This document shows, piece after piece, positions 1 to 12,402 of a stretch of DNA of 64,000 bases (its first letter is position 1; the number at the start of each line of letters is the position of its first letter). The DNA lies in the NCBI GenBank assembly GCA_020638875.1, contig JACKHS010000001.1, positions 124,001 to 188,000 on the forward strand, written 5' to 3'. Both the position numbers and the translations under genes were made by a program. The notes under the pieces are model-generated. The model ran no database searches and was not told the origin of the DNA. It was given only the letters and a program-made list of their open reading frames with translations. This stretch comes from Planctomycetota bacterium (GTDB lineage: Bacteria > Planctomycetota > UBA1135 > GCA-002686595).

Positions 1-3179
<3,179 letters not shown>

Positions 3180-3205
3180 CGGCGTGGGGCATCGGCGCCC
3201 GCAGC

Positions 3206-3211
3206 ATCCTA
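3206..3211 (-). promoter_or_regulatory. Putative -10 hexamer (TAGGAT) for the kinase gene
   Basis: TAGGAT on the minus strand lies 27 bases ahead of the kinase ATG. The same TAGNNT-type hexamer recurs ahead of many genes in this window. No convincing -35 box is visible. Inference only. Confidence 0.35.
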
Positions 3212-3286
3212 CGGCCAACGCGCCCGGTTCCGCGCCGTCCGAGGGCGGTGACGCGGCGGCCCGCAGGCAAGCGCGCCCCGAACCGC

Positions 3287-3292
3287 TAGGAT
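3287..3292 (+). promoter_or_regulatory. Putative -10 hexamer (TAGGAT) for the ECF sigma gene
   Basis: TAGGAT ends 9 bases before the ATG at 3302. A GGAGG stretch at 3294-3298 lies between the two. If the hexamer is the true -10, transcription would start almost at the start codon and the GGAGG would not be in the mRNA; if GGAGG is the ribosome binding site, the promoter lies further upstream. The two readings exclude each other. Confidence 0.3.
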
Positions 3293-3301
3293 CGGAGGCA
3301 C

Positions 3302-3916
3302 ATGCAAGAGCCCGACCCCCCGAGCACCGAGCACCTGGCCCGCGCGGCCGCGTCGGGCGAGCGCCACCCGTTCACCGTGCTCTACGAGCGCATCGCCCCC
3401 GCGCTCTACACCTGGGCCGACCTGCGCCTGCGCGCGTCGCTACGCGCGCACGTCGAGCCCGCCGACGTCGTCCAGGAAGTCTGGTGCCGCGCGCTCGAGG
3501 TCTTCGACCGCTACGACCCCGACAAGGTCTCCTTCCGCTACTGGGTCTTCCGCGTCGCGAAGAACGTGCTGCTCGAGGCGACGCGCAAGGCCGGGCGCCT
3601 GGGCGGCGGCGCGCCGGCGCCGGGCTCGACCGCGCGCGTCGACCTGCTCGACGGCTGCCCGGACACGATCACGGGCGTGAGCCACCGCCTCGCGCGCGAC
3701 GAGTCGTTCGCGAAGTTCCGCGGCTGGGTCGACGCGCTCGAGGAGCAGGACCGCGACCTGCTCGTGCACCACGGCATGGAGGGCATGACGCACGCGCAGG
3801 TCGCCGTGCGCCTCGGCATCGGCGAGGAGGCGGCCACCAAGCGCTGGCAGCGGCTGCGGCGCCGGATGGAGGAGCAGGCCGTGCCGCGCGAGGTGCTCAC
3901 GGCGCTGGCAGAGTGA
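3302..3916 (+). CDS. ECF-family RNA polymerase sigma factor
   Basis: A 204-residue sigma-70-family protein, the usual ECF size. The region around residues 20-90 (FTVLYERIAPALYTWADLRL, then PADVVQEVWCRAL and RYWVFRVAKNVLLE) matches sigma region 2, which binds core polymerase and the -10 element. Residues of about 135-195 (EEQDRDLLVHHGMEGMTHAQ, then GIGEEAATKRWQRLRRRM) match region 4, the -35-binding helix-turn-helix. The ATG at 3302 is preceded by GGAGG at 3294-3298. The gene is divergent from a transmembrane Ser/Thr kinase, and such pairs are frequent in Planctomycetota, so the kinase may regulate this sigma factor; the sequence does not show that directly. No anti-sigma factor gene is adjacent. 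Confidence 0.9.
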   Translation: MQEPDPPSTEHLARAAASGERHPFTVLYERIAPALYTWADLRLRASLRAHVEPADVVQEVWCRALEVFDRYDPDKVSFRYWVFRVAKNVLLEATRKAGRLGGGAPAPGSTARVDLLDGCPDTITGVSHRLARDESFAKFRGWVDALEEQDRDLLVHHGMEGMTHAQVAVRLGIGEEAATKRWQRLRRRMEEQAVPREVLTALAE

Positions 3917-3932
3917 CGCGCGGACGCGCCGC

Positions 3933-5141
3933 TCAGAGGTTGCCGAGGCTGATCGCGCTCGTCGGGCAGTTGCGCGCGCAGGCGTGGTCGCGCGTGCACT
4001 CGTAGTTCATGAGCTTGCGCACGGAGGCTCGCTCGTCGCCGGCCCAGAAGGCGTCGGTCTCGCAGACCATCTCGCACATGCCGCAGCCGATGCACAGCAT
4101 CGGGTCGATGCGCACGCTGACGTAGTCGCGCGGCGTCGCCGGACAGCTCAGGCCCGGCACCACGCGGTCCGTGGGGACCATGTTGCGCGTGGCGGCGTGC
4201 GAGGTGAGCACGCGCAGCGCCTCGTCCTCGCCCATCTTCACGATGGAGGGCACGTCGTCGAAGTCGAAGCGCGCGAGGTGGCCGACCTTGGGCTGGATCA
4301 GCACGGTACGCCAGTCCACGTGCATGTGCAGCGAGTGCTCCACAAGCACCTCCTCGACGATCTCGAAGGAGCGGTAGAGCGTCGAGAGGACGCGGCTCTT
4401 GTAGTTGGGCGTCTTGAAGGTGGACTTGATGGTCAGGTCCACCGCGATGATCAGCTCGGGCTCGAGCGTCTTCGCGAAGCGCAGCGGCACGGCGTCGACG
4501 ATGCCGCCGTCCATGTAGTTGTAGCCGTCGAGCTCGAACGGCTCGAAGACGCCCGGGAGCGCGCACGAGGCGTAGACCGCGTCGACCAGCGACACGTGGT
4601 CGAAGCCCGGCGTGCCGAAGAACACGCTGCCGCCCGACTCGAGGCGCACCGCGTTGCAGTAGAAGGGCACCTCGAGCTGGTCGAAGCCGCGCTGCGGCAG
4701 GATCTCCGTCAGGCGCTCGCGGAACGTGTCGCCGCGGTACATCGACGGCGCGCGCGTGCCCTTCATCAGGAACTTGACGAAGTTGAGGCGGAAGTAGTCC
4801 TCCTTCTGGACGCGCGCGACGATCTCCCCCATCTCGTCGAGGTTCATGCCCGCGGCGGCCATCGCGCCGACCAGCGAGCCGATCGACGTGCCGACGATCG
4901 CGTCGTAGCCGATGCCGAGCGTGTGCAGCGCGCGCAGCACGCCGACGTGGGCCATGCCGCGCATGCCGCCGCCGCCGAGGACGAGCACGGTGCGCGGCCG
5001 GCGCCGCCCGGTCTGACCGGGCAGGCGCAGGGGGACTTCGTTGCGAGGGATGAGGTCCACGGCGGTCGGGGGTGCGGGTGGGCGCGCGGCGCGCGAGGGC
5101 GGGACGCGCCCATTCAAGGCCTTCCCCGGCGCGATGTCCAC
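3933..5141 (-). CDS. Patatin-like phospholipase fused to a C-terminal ferredoxin-like 4Fe-4S domain
   Basis: Residues of about 50-300 form a patatin (RssA-like) serine hydrolase. The oxyanion-hole motif GGGGMRG is at 56-62, the nucleophile elbow GTSIG at 84-88 (Ser86), and the catalytic Asp in MDGG at 211. The expected activity is lipid acyl hydrolysis by a Ser-Asp dyad. The last 60 residues are a ferredoxin-like tail with Cys350, 353, 356 and 360 (CIGCGMCEMVC) and then Cys382, 388 and 392 (CTRDHACARNCP). The first motif can hold one 4Fe-4S cluster. The second is CX5CX3CP with only three cysteines plus a histidine. The start is taken as GTG at 5141; GTG at 5060 is possible because the first 50 residues are low-complexity and Pro-rich. 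There is no signal peptide. The gene lies 19 bases downstream of the NHL gene on the same strand and may be co-transcribed. Both domains are in one uninterrupted frame. Confidence 0.85.
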   Translation of the reverse strand: MDIAPGKALNGRVPPSRAARPPAPPTAVDLIPRNEVPLRLPGQTGRRRPRTVLVLGGGGMRGMAHVGVLRALHTLGIGYDAIVGTSIGSLVGAMAAAGMNLDEMGEIVARVQKEDYFRLNFVKFLMKGTRAPSMYRGDTFRERLTEILPQRGFDQLEVPFYCNAVRLESGGSVFFGTPGFDHVSLVDAVYASCALPGVFEPFELDGYNYMDGGIVDAVPLRFAKTLEPELIIAVDLTIKSTFKTPNYKSRVLSTLYRSFEIVEEVLVEHSLHMHVDWRTVLIQPKVGHLARFDFDDVPSIVKMGEDEALRVLTSHAATRNMVPTDRVVPGLSCPATPRDYVSVRIDPMLCIGCGMCEMVCETDAFWAGDERASVRKLMNYECTRDHACARNCPTSAISLGNL

Positions 5142-5160
5142 GCCGAGCAGGCCCCTCCGC

Positions 5161-6680
5161 TCAAGGCCCCCAGACCACGCGCACGCCGTTCGTCAGGTTG
5201 AAGCCGCTGCCGCACGGGCTGCCGCCCGGGTCGCGGTACCAGAGCTGGTAGTAGCGCGTCTCGCCGACGCTCACGCCGCCGACGCCTGCCAGGTCCACGG
5301 TCGTGTGGGAGGCTCCGCCGGCGTCCGCTGCCTCCAGTCGCACGACGTTGCCGCCGGCGCAGCGCAGGCCGTCGCCGAACACCGCGCCCGCGCCGCCGCC
5401 GACCGCGACGTCGCCCTGGAAGCGTACGGCGCCCCGCTGGCCGGCACGAGCCCGCGCGCGTAGAGCGCGACGCCCACGTTCGCGAGCGACGCCTCGCCGC
5501 CCGCGGAGAGCCGCGCGCCGCGCCCGCCGGAGTGGGCGCAGCCCTCGCCGGGCCCGCCCGCGTTCGCGCACGGGCACGCACCGCCGCCGAAGCAGTACGG
5601 CTCGGAGGGGCCGCCCACGCGCAGCACCCAGTCGCTGACGAGGCCGGAGACGAACACCTGCCCGCTCGGCGACGTGGCTACGCCGGCCGGCTGGTCGAGG
5701 CCGTGCCCGACGCCGTCGCCGCTCGCGTCGAGGACGAGCTCGACCGCGCCGCCCGGCCGCAGCGCGAAGACGTTGTCGGAGCCGAACCCGAGCACGTAGA
5801 CCGTGTCCGCGGCGTCCACGGTGACGCCCCACGGTCCGCTCAGCGCGTGCCCCAGACCGTCGCCCGCGGCGTCGAGCACCTGCGTCACGACGCCGTTCGG
5901 CGCGCGGCGCAGGACGTTCTGGCTCCCCCACGCGCAGACGAACAGGTTGCCCGCGCCGTCCACGGCCATGGGGCCGGGGTACTCGAGCGTGTGGCCGCCG
6001 CCGGCGCCGGTCGTGTCGATCACGACCGAGATCGCGCCGGCCGGCGTGCGCCGCAGCACGTTGCCGCTGCCGTACCCGGCGACGAAGAGGTCGCCGTTCG
6101 GCGCGACGGCGACGCCGACCGGGTTGTACAGGCCGCCGCCCATGCCGTCGCCGAGGAAGTCCATCACGCGCGTCACCGCGCCGGACGCGTCCACGCGGAA
6201 GACCTGGCTGTTGTCGTAGCTCGGCACGTAGACGCTGCCGTCGGCCGCGCAGGCCAGGTCGTACACGCCGCTCAGCGCCCACGTCCCGTCGCCCTCCGGC
6301 CCGAGCAGCAGCGTCACGACGCCCGCCGGCGAGACGGAGAACACCGTGTCGGAGATCGTGCTCGCGACGACGAGGTTGCCCGCCGCGTCGATGCGGAGCG
6401 CCTGGGGTTTGACGAGCGCGTGCCCGGCACCGTCGCCGGAGACGTCGAGCACGCGCGTCACGACGCCGGCGGGACTGACGGCGAACACGGAGTTCGACAT
6501 GTAGCTCGCGACGTAGATCGTGCCCTGCGGGGACACGGCGATGCCGCGCGGCTGATCGACGACGTGACCCAGGCCGTCGCCCTGCGGGCCGAGGATCCAG
6601 TCGACCTCCTGCGCGGCGGCGGAGCCGGCGGTGAGCGACGCGAGCACGAAGAGCGAGTTGCGAAGCGGACGAGCGATCAT
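5161..6680 (-). CDS. Secreted NHL-repeat beta-propeller protein with planctomycete Cys-rich C-terminal domain; one frameshift
   Basis: It starts at ATG 6680 with a Sec signal peptide (MIARPLRNSLFVLASLTAGS, cleavage near SAAAQ). About seven NHL-like repeats of 45-50 residues follow, each with the pattern GDGxGHxLxxPxGVAV, then YVAxxxSxNVF and VxPxGxVT. This would fold as a propeller outside the cytoplasm. The tail has a CFGGGACPC motif, FGDGLRCAGG, RYYQLWYRDP and a final NGVRVVW, a module I recognise from secreted planctomycete proteins. One base is missing near 5427-5433, in the GCGCCG between SGAP and VRFQGD; the frame then continues cleanly to the TGA at 5161. Function is unknown; NHL propellers usually bind proteins or ligands. 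The patatin gene follows 19 bases downstream. Confidence 0.85.
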
Positions 6681-6721
6681 GGTTTCCCTCCTGGTCACCG
6701 GGTGACGACCGCGCCTCGACC

Positions 6722-6727
6722 AGCCTA
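6722..6727 (-). promoter_or_regulatory. Putative -10 hexamer (TAGGCT) for the NHL-repeat gene
   Basis: TAGGCT on the minus strand, 41 bases upstream of the ATG at 6680. It resembles the TAGNNT hexamers ahead of other genes here. There is no clear -35. Confidence 0.3.
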
Positions 6728-6861
6728 GGTCCCGCCCCGTCGTCCCGCCAGGGAGGCCCGGCTCCGTCGACGCGGGTGGGCTCCCGCGCGCGGAGCTCGA
6801 GCCGGTCGGAGCGCGCGCGCCCTTCGGCCCAACGCGAGGCGCCCGCCCGCGTACGCCCGCC

Positions 6862-8663
6862 ATGCCCCACGAATCCTCCCGCGCGCCGCGCCGCGCCCGC
6901 ACCGCGCCGCTCCTCGTCCTGCTCACCGCCTGCGCGTCGCCCGGCGCCGCCCCGACGCGCCCGCGCCGCCGCTCGTCGACCTGGCGTTCACGCTGCACGC
7001 CGCCCCGGACGCGCCGCTCGCGGTCGACCTGCGCCTCGCGTTCGACGGGGACGCGGACGGCGAGACCGAGCTCGGGCCCGCCGAGGCCTGGGGCGGCGTC
7101 GGGCCGGAGCGCGAGGACCTCGCCGAGCTGCGCGTGCACACCGCCGACGGCGCCGCGCTCGCGCTCGAGCCCGTCGGCCCGCAGCGCTGGCGCGTCGCGC
7201 ACGCGCGGGGCGCGCGCCTGGTCGTCGAGGCGCGCCTGCCCGAGAACGACGCGTCGCGGCGCGCGGGCTGGGACTCGAGCGACTCGTACCGCCCGATCGT
7301 CGAGCCCGGGCTGTTCCAGGCCATCGGCCACCTCGCGCTGCCGCTGCCGCAGCACGTGGACCTCGACCGCGCGCTCGCGCTGACCGTCGCGTACGAGGGC
7401 TTCGCCGAGGCCGGCTGGGAGGTCGTCGACTCCTTCGGCCGCGGCCCCGGCCCGCGCGCGGCGGCGCCGACCGCCGGCGAGCTGCGCGGCGCGCTGTTCG
7501 TCGCGGGCGACCTCGAGCTCGCCGAGCCCGCCGCGTGCCCAGGGGCTCGTCGTCGCGCTCGCGCGCACCGGGCGCGGAGGCTTCGTGCGCGCGGCGGAGG
7601 CGGCTGGGCGCCGGACCTCGCCGGCGTCGCGGCGCTGCCCGCGCTCGCCGGGCGCGTCATCGCCGCCGAGCGCGAGCTGATGCGCGACCCTGGCCCGCCC
7701 CACTACCTGGTGAGCGCGCTGCCCGTCGGGGAGCCGATGGAGCGCGGCTCGGCCTTCGGCGGCACCGGCCTGACGAACGGCTTCGCGCTGTACCTGATGC
7801 CCAACCTCGACGTCGAGCGCGAGGGCCTCGAGGTGCTGCGCCTCGTCGCGCACGAGTGCTTCCACGCGTGGAACGGCCTGACGCTGCGCCTCGACGGACC
7901 CGAGGAGCAGAGCTACTGGTTCAGCGAGGGCTTCACCGACTGGGCCGCGCGCGAGGTGCTGCGGCGCGCGGGCTGGCTCGACGACGCGGCGTACGCGGCC
8001 GACCTCTCGCAGCGCCTGCGCGACTACCACGCGAGCGCGTGGCGCGAGACGCCCGCGGAGGAGCTCGCCGAGGCGTTCTGGACGGACTACGCGGCGCAGC
8101 GCCAGCCCTACCTGCGCGGCGACGTCGTCGCGATGCGCGTGGACCACGCGCTGCGCGACGCGAGCGGCGGCGCGGACGAGCTCTTCGCGCTGCTGCGCGC
8201 GCTGGTCGACGAGGCGCGCGCCACCGGCCGCAGGTTCGACACGCCGGCGCTGCTCGACCGCCTCGAGGCGCGCGTCGCCGCGCACGCCGGCGCCGAGCGC
8301 GCGCGGGCGCTGCGCGCGACGCTGCGCGCCGTGGTGGTCGACGGCGCGACGGTCGAGCTCCCCGCCGACGCGTTCGGCCCGCGCTTCGCCGTCGAGGCCG
8401 CCGAGGCGTACGCGTGGGACCCCGGCTTCGACCTCGACGCGACGGTCGCGAGCCGCGTCGCGACGGGCGTGCGCGCCGACGGCCCCGCCGCGCGCGCGGG
8501 GCTCGCGGAGGGCATGGCGCTCGTCGGGATGTCGCTGATGCCGGGCGAGGCCGAGCACGAGGTCGAGCTGCGCGTGCAGGACGGCGACGCGGTGCGCGAG
8601 CTGCGCTACCTGCCGCGCGGCGCGGCGAGCCGCGTACCCGCGGTGCGCTGCGTCGAGGGCTAG
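6862..8663 (+). CDS. M61-like (gluzincin) metallopeptidase lipoprotein with a C-terminal PDZ-like region; frameshifted
   Basis: The start at 6862 gives an N-terminus with a lipobox (LLVLLTAC), so an exported lipoprotein is expected. The frame shifts near 6950-6957 into a long domain. A pair of compensating shifts lies near 7540 and 7600; between them the better frame reads GLVVALARTGRGGFVRAAEA. The catalytic region holds HECFH (bases 7850-7864) and, about 20 residues on, WFSEGFTDW, whose Glu would be the third zinc ligand, as in M1/M61 gluzincins. The C-terminal part (about 8430-8650) contains ADGPAARAGLAEGMALVGM, typical of a PDZ-like ligand-binding loop, which fits M61 glycyl-aminopeptidase architecture. 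The length of about 600 residues suits the family. The catalytic residues are intact. Confidence 0.8.
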
Positions 8664-8668
8664 CGCGC

Positions 8669-8686
8669 GCGGGCTCCGCCCGCTTT
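8669..8686 (+). terminator. Possible weak intrinsic terminator after the M61-like gene
   Basis: A GCGGGC-TCC-GCCCGC hairpin (stem 8669-8674 with 8678-8683) is followed by TTT, just downstream of the TAG at 8663. The stem and T-run are short. Confidence 0.35.
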
Positions 8687-8788
8687 CGCGCGCCTCGTGC
8701 TTGAGCTGCCTCGACGCAAGTCTCAGCCTAGACGCTCCAGGCAACGCGGTGGCCCTCGCTCGTTCCCCCCACCCCGCACTCCCGCGCC

Positions 8789-10114
8789 ATGAAGCCCTAC
8801 TCTCGACGCGACGGCGGCCCGGAGATCGTCCTGGCGGCCGGCTTGCGCACTCCACAGGTCAAGGCGGGCGGCGTCTTCGCGAAGGAGGACGCCGCGCACC
8901 TCGGGTCGCGCCTCGTGCGCGAGCTGCTCGCGCGCTGCGCCATGGACGGCTCCGAGCTCGACGAGGTGCTCGTCGGCTGCGTCGGCCCGCCGGCCGGCCA
9001 GGCCAACGTCGCGCGCGTCATCGGCCTGCGCGCCGGCATCCCCGAGTCGGTGCCCGCGCGCACGCTCGGCCGCAACTGCGCCAGCGGCATGGAGGCCGTC
9101 AGCGCCGCGGTGCAGGCGATCCTCGCCGGCCAGGGCACGGCCTACCTGTGCGCCGGCGTCGAGGCGATGAGCGCCTACCCGCTGCAGATGGGCCCGGGGC
9201 TGACCAAGCTCTTCACGCGCCTCTCGCGCACGCGCTCGCTGCCGCAGGCGCTCGGCGTGTGGGCGAGCTTCCGGCCGCGCGACCTCGCGCCGACCGTCGC
9301 GCTCGTCGAGGGCCTGACCGACCCGGTCAGCGGCATGCTGATGGGCGAGACGGCCGAGCTGCTCGCGCGCGAGCACGGCATCGCGCGCGAGGCCTCCGAC
9401 GCGTACGCCTGCCGCAGCCACCTGCGCGCGGCGGCCGCGCGCGACGCGGGGCGCTTCGACGCCGAGATCCTGCCGTGGCTGCCGCTGGGCTCGCCCGACG
9501 GCGCGCGCTCGCTGCGCCACGACGACGGCATCCGCGACGGCCAGACGGTGCAGGCGCTCGGCAAGATGAAGCCCTACTTCGTCAAGCCCGACGGCACGGT
9601 GACGGTCGGCAACTCGTGCGGCATCACCGACGGCGCGTGCGCGCTGCTCGTCACGACGCGCGAGCGCGCGCGCGAGCTCGGGCTGCAGCCGCTCGCCACG
9701 CTGCGCGCGCTGGCCTGGGCCGGGCTCGACCCGGCGCGCATGGGCCTCGGCCCGGTGTACGCGACGGCCAAGGTCCTCGACGCCGCGGGCGCGACGCTCG
9801 GCGACGTGGGCGCGGTCGAGCTGAACGAGGCCTTCGCGGCGCAGGTGCTGGCCTGCGAGCAGGCCTTCGCGAGCGCGGAGTTCGCGCGCCGGAAGCTCGG
9901 CCGCGAGACCGCGCTCGGCGAGCTCGACGATGCCCAGCTCAACAAGAACGGCGGCGCCATCGCCCTCGGCCACCCGGTCGGCGCGACGGGCGCGCGCCTG
10001 CTCTTCACGGCGGCGCACGAGCTCGTCGCCTCGGACTGCGAGCTGACGCTGGCCACGCTGTGCATCGGCGGCGGCCAGGGCGGCGCCGCGCTGCTCGAGA
10101 GGTGCGCGTCATGA
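8789..10114 (+). CDS. fadI: Acetyl-CoA C-acyltransferase (thiolase), FadI/FadA type
   Basis: A 441-residue thiolase catalysing CoA-dependent cleavage of 3-ketoacyl-CoA (last step of beta-oxidation) or the reverse condensation. The nucleophilic Cys97 is in NCASGMEA, the catalytic His395 in GHPVGATGAR, and the C-terminal Cys425 in CIGGGQGGA; NEAFAAQ is also present. It is cytoplasmic. The stop codon overlaps the ATG of the next gene (ATGA at 10111-10114), and the partner is an enoyl-CoA hydratase/3-hydroxyacyl-CoA dehydrogenase, so the two probably form the beta-oxidation complex. The length fits FadI (about 436 residues) better than FadA (about 390). A TAGACG hexamer at 8729-8734 may be the -10 element. 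Confidence 0.9.
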   Translation: MKPYSRRDGGPEIVLAAGLRTPQVKAGGVFAKEDAAHLGSRLVRELLARCAMDGSELDEVLVGCVGPPAGQANVARVIGLRAGIPESVPARTLGRNCASGMEAVSAAVQAILAGQGTAYLCAGVEAMSAYPLQMGPGLTKLFTRLSRTRSLPQALGVWASFRPRDLAPTVALVEGLTDPVSGMLMGETAELLAREHGIAREASDAYACRSHLRAAAARDAGRFDAEILPWLPLGSPDGARSLRHDDGIRDGQTVQALGKMKPYFVKPDGTVTVGNSCGITDGACALLVTTRERARELGLQPLATLRALAWAGLDPARMGLGPVYATAKVLDAAGATLGDVGAVELNEAFAAQVLACEQAFASAEFARRKLGRETALGELDDAQLNKNGGAIALGHPVGATGARLLFTAAHELVASDCELTLATLCIGGGQGGAALLERCAS

Positions 10115-12330
10115 TGGACCTCACCGGCCTGCCCATGCCGCCGGACGCGCCCGCGCCCGGCACCTGCATCCGCCTCGAGCGCCCCGAGCCGGGCCTCGCG
10201 GTGGTCGTGCTCGACCCGCCGCACCGCAAGCTCGCGGTGCTCGACCTGCCGCTGATGCGCGACCTCGACGCCGCGCTCGACGAGCTCGAGACGACGCCCG
10301 ACCTCGTCGGCGTCGTGTTCACCGGCCGCGAGCCCACCGCGTTCGCCGCGGGCGCCGACATCGACGCCATCGCCGGCATCCGCGACGCGGCGCTCGGCGC
10401 GCGCGTGATCGCGCTCGGCCAGCAGGTCTTCGCGCGCATCGCGCGCCTCGGCCGCAAGGGCGTGCGCACCGTCGCCGCCGTCGGCGGCCCCGTGCCCGGC
10501 GGCGCGTACGAGCTCAGCCTGGCCTGCACGCGCATCGTGCTCGCCGACGACCCGAAGAGCCGCGTCGGCCTGCCCGAGACGCAGCTCGGCATCCTGCCCG
10601 CGTGGGGCGGCTCGACGCGCCTGCCGCGGCGCATCGGCGTGCCGGCCGCGCTCGGCGCGATCCTCGGCGGCACGCTGCTGCCGGCCAAGGCCGCGTACAA
10701 GAAGGGCTTCGTCGACCGCGTGACGCCGCCCGAGTACCTCGTGCGCGTCGCGAGCGACATCGCGATGGGCCGCACGCGCTGCCCGCGCCGCACGCGCGGC
10801 GCGTGGGCGTGGCTCGTGGACAGGAACCCGCTCGCGCTCGCGGTCATCGCGCGCCAGACCTCGAAGCAGCTGCGCGCGCGCACGCGCGGCCACTACCCCG
10901 CCGTCGAGGCCGCGGCGAAGCTCGTGACGTGGGCGCCCTCGCGCGCGGTCGCGAAGGGCCTCGCCGGCGAGGTGCGCGAGGCCTCGCGCCTGGCGACCTC
11001 GGACGTCTCGAAGAACCTGATCGGCATCTTCAAGCTGATGGAGGGCGCCAAGCGCCTCGGCAAGGACGCCGCGGGCGAGGCGCCGGCGCCGATCGCGCGC
11101 GGCGGCGTCGTCGGCGCGGGCGTCATGGGCGGCGCCATCGCGAGCGCGATGGCCGAGAAGGGCGTCGCGACGCGCCTCTACGACATCTCCCCGGCCGGGC
11201 TCGACGCGGCGCAGCTCGAGCACCGCGCCGACCTGGCGAAGAAGCGCAAGCGCAAGCGGCTCCTCCCCCACGAGGAGCGCGCCGCGATCGACCGCCTCGA
11301 CACGACGCCGACGCTGACCGGCTTCGGCCGCACCGAGCTCGTCGTCGAGGCCGTCGCCGAGCGCCTCGACGTCAAGCGCAAGGTCTTCGCCGACCTCGCC
11401 GCCGCGCTGCCGGCGGACGCGATCCTCGCGACGAACACCTCGTCGCTGTCGGTGACCGCGATCGCCGAGGGTGTGCCGCACCCCGAGCGCGTCGTGGGCC
11501 TGCACTTCTTCAACCCCGTGAAGAAGATGCCGCTCGTCGAGATCGTGCGCGGCGCGCACACGAGCGACGCGACGGTCACGCGCACGGCCGCGCTCGCGCT
11601 GCGCCTCGGCAAGACGCCGGTCGTGGTGAAGGACGTGGCCGGCTTCCTCGTGAACCGCCTGCTCGGCCCCTACCTCGACGAGGCGCTGCGGCTCTACGCC
11701 GGCGGCGTCGCGCCCGAGCGGCTCGAGCGCGCGGCGCTGGACTTCGGCATGCCGATGGGCCCGCTGCGCCTGCTCGACGAGGTCGGCCTCGACATCGCGA
11801 GCCACGCCGCCGAGTCGCTGCGCGCGGCCTACGGCGAGCGCATGACGCCCTGCACGGTGATCCAGCCGCTGCTCGACGCCGGCCACCTCGGCAAGAAGAG
11901 CGGCGACGGCTTCTACGTGCACCTGAGCTTCGCGCCCCGGGCGCGGCCCAAGCTCTCGAGCGACCTCGCGCGCCTCGCGCCGCCGACGTCCAAGCACGAG
12001 GAGTTCCTCTCCGACGAGCAGATCGTCGACCGCATGGTGCTCGCGATGTTCGGCGAGGCGGTGCGCTGCCTCGACGAGGACGTCGTCTCGGGCCCGCACG
12101 AGCTCGACCTCGCCACCGTCTTCGGCATGGGCTTCCCGCCCTTCCGCGGCGGCCTCTTGCGCTGGGCCGACACGCTCGGCGCGCAGGAGCTCCTGAAGCG
12201 CTTCGAGCACTGCGCGAGCGCCGTCGCCACCGCCCCGAGCCCCGAGCGCCGCGAGCGCTTCGCGGCGCCGGAGCGCCTGGGGGCTATGGCCGCGGCGCGG
12301 ACGAGGTTCTTCGACGCCCCGGCGTCGTAG
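10111..12330 (+). CDS. fadJ: Fatty-acid oxidation multifunctional protein: enoyl-CoA hydratase / 3-hydroxyacyl-CoA dehydrogenase
   Basis: A 739-residue two-domain enzyme of the FadJ/FadB family. The N-terminal crotonase domain (about 1-210) has GGAYELSLAC with Glu134 and GLPETQLGILP with Glu156, the two catalytic acids. The dehydrogenase begins near residue 331 with the NAD-binding GVVGAGVMGG and contains NTSSLSVTAIAEG and HFFNPVKKMPLVE. Two C-terminal dehydrogenase domains follow (FLVNRLLGPYLDEA; FGMGFPPFRGG). It hydrates 2-enoyl-CoA and oxidises the resulting 3-hydroxyacyl-CoA. The start overlaps the thiolase stop by 4 bases, indicating translational coupling. It ends before a strong hairpin at 12359-12391. 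Confidence 0.92.
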   Translation: MMDLTGLPMPPDAPAPGTCIRLERPEPGLAVVVLDPPHRKLAVLDLPLMRDLDAALDELETTPDLVGVVFTGREPTAFAAGADIDAIAGIRDAALGARVIALGQQVFARIARLGRKGVRTVAAVGGPVPGGAYELSLACTRIVLADDPKSRVGLPETQLGILPAWGGSTRLPRRIGVPAALGAILGGTLLPAKAAYKKGFVDRVTPPEYLVRVASDIAMGRTRCPRRTRGAWAWLVDRNPLALAVIARQTSKQLRARTRGHYPAVEAAAKLVTWAPSRAVAKGLAGEVREASRLATSDVSKNLIGIFKLMEGAKRLGKDAAGEAPAPIARGGVVGAGVMGGAIASAMAEKGVATRLYDISPAGLDAAQLEHRADLAKKRKRKRLLPHEERAAIDRLDTTPTLTGFGRTELVVEAVAERLDVKRKVFADLAAALPADAILATNTSSLSVTAIAEGVPHPERVVGLHFFNPVKKMPLVEIVRGAHTSDATVTRTAALALRLGKTPVVVKDVAGFLVNRLLGPYLDEALRLYAGGVAPERLERAALDFGMPMGPLRLLDEVGLDIASHAAESLRAAYGERMTPCTVIQPLLDAGHLGKKSGDGFYVHLSFAPRARPKLSSDLARLAPPTSKHEEFLSDEQIVDRMVLAMFGEAVRCLDEDVVSGPHELDLATVFGMGFPPFRGGLLRWADTLGAQELLKRFEHCASAVATAPSPERRERFAAPERLGAMAAARTRFFDAPAS

Positions 12331-12358
12331 TCCACGACGGAACAGCGACCTCCGGCGA

Positions 12359-12391
12359 TCCTGGCGGGACCCTCTTCCGGTCCCGCCAGGA
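12359..12391. terminator. 13-bp stem hairpin between converging genes, probable two-way terminator
   Basis: TCCTGGCGGGACC (12359-12371) and GGTCCCGCCAGGA (12379-12391) are perfect complements with a 7-base loop. It lies between the ends of fadJ (+) and the gene at 12403 (-). There is no T-tract on either side, so Rho or a bidirectional mechanism may be involved. Confidence 0.6.
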
Positions 12392-12402
12392 CCGGATTGG
12401 AC

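Noticed and set aside
6681..8855. Upstream extension of the NHL gene into a 1,194-codon frame
   Set aside because: The extension is antisense to the M61-like peptidase, and a clear signal peptide marks the true start at 6680.
9574..12210. 878-codon open frame antisense to thiolase and fadJ
   Set aside because: No start signals or domains; the plus-strand genes have complete catalytic motifs.
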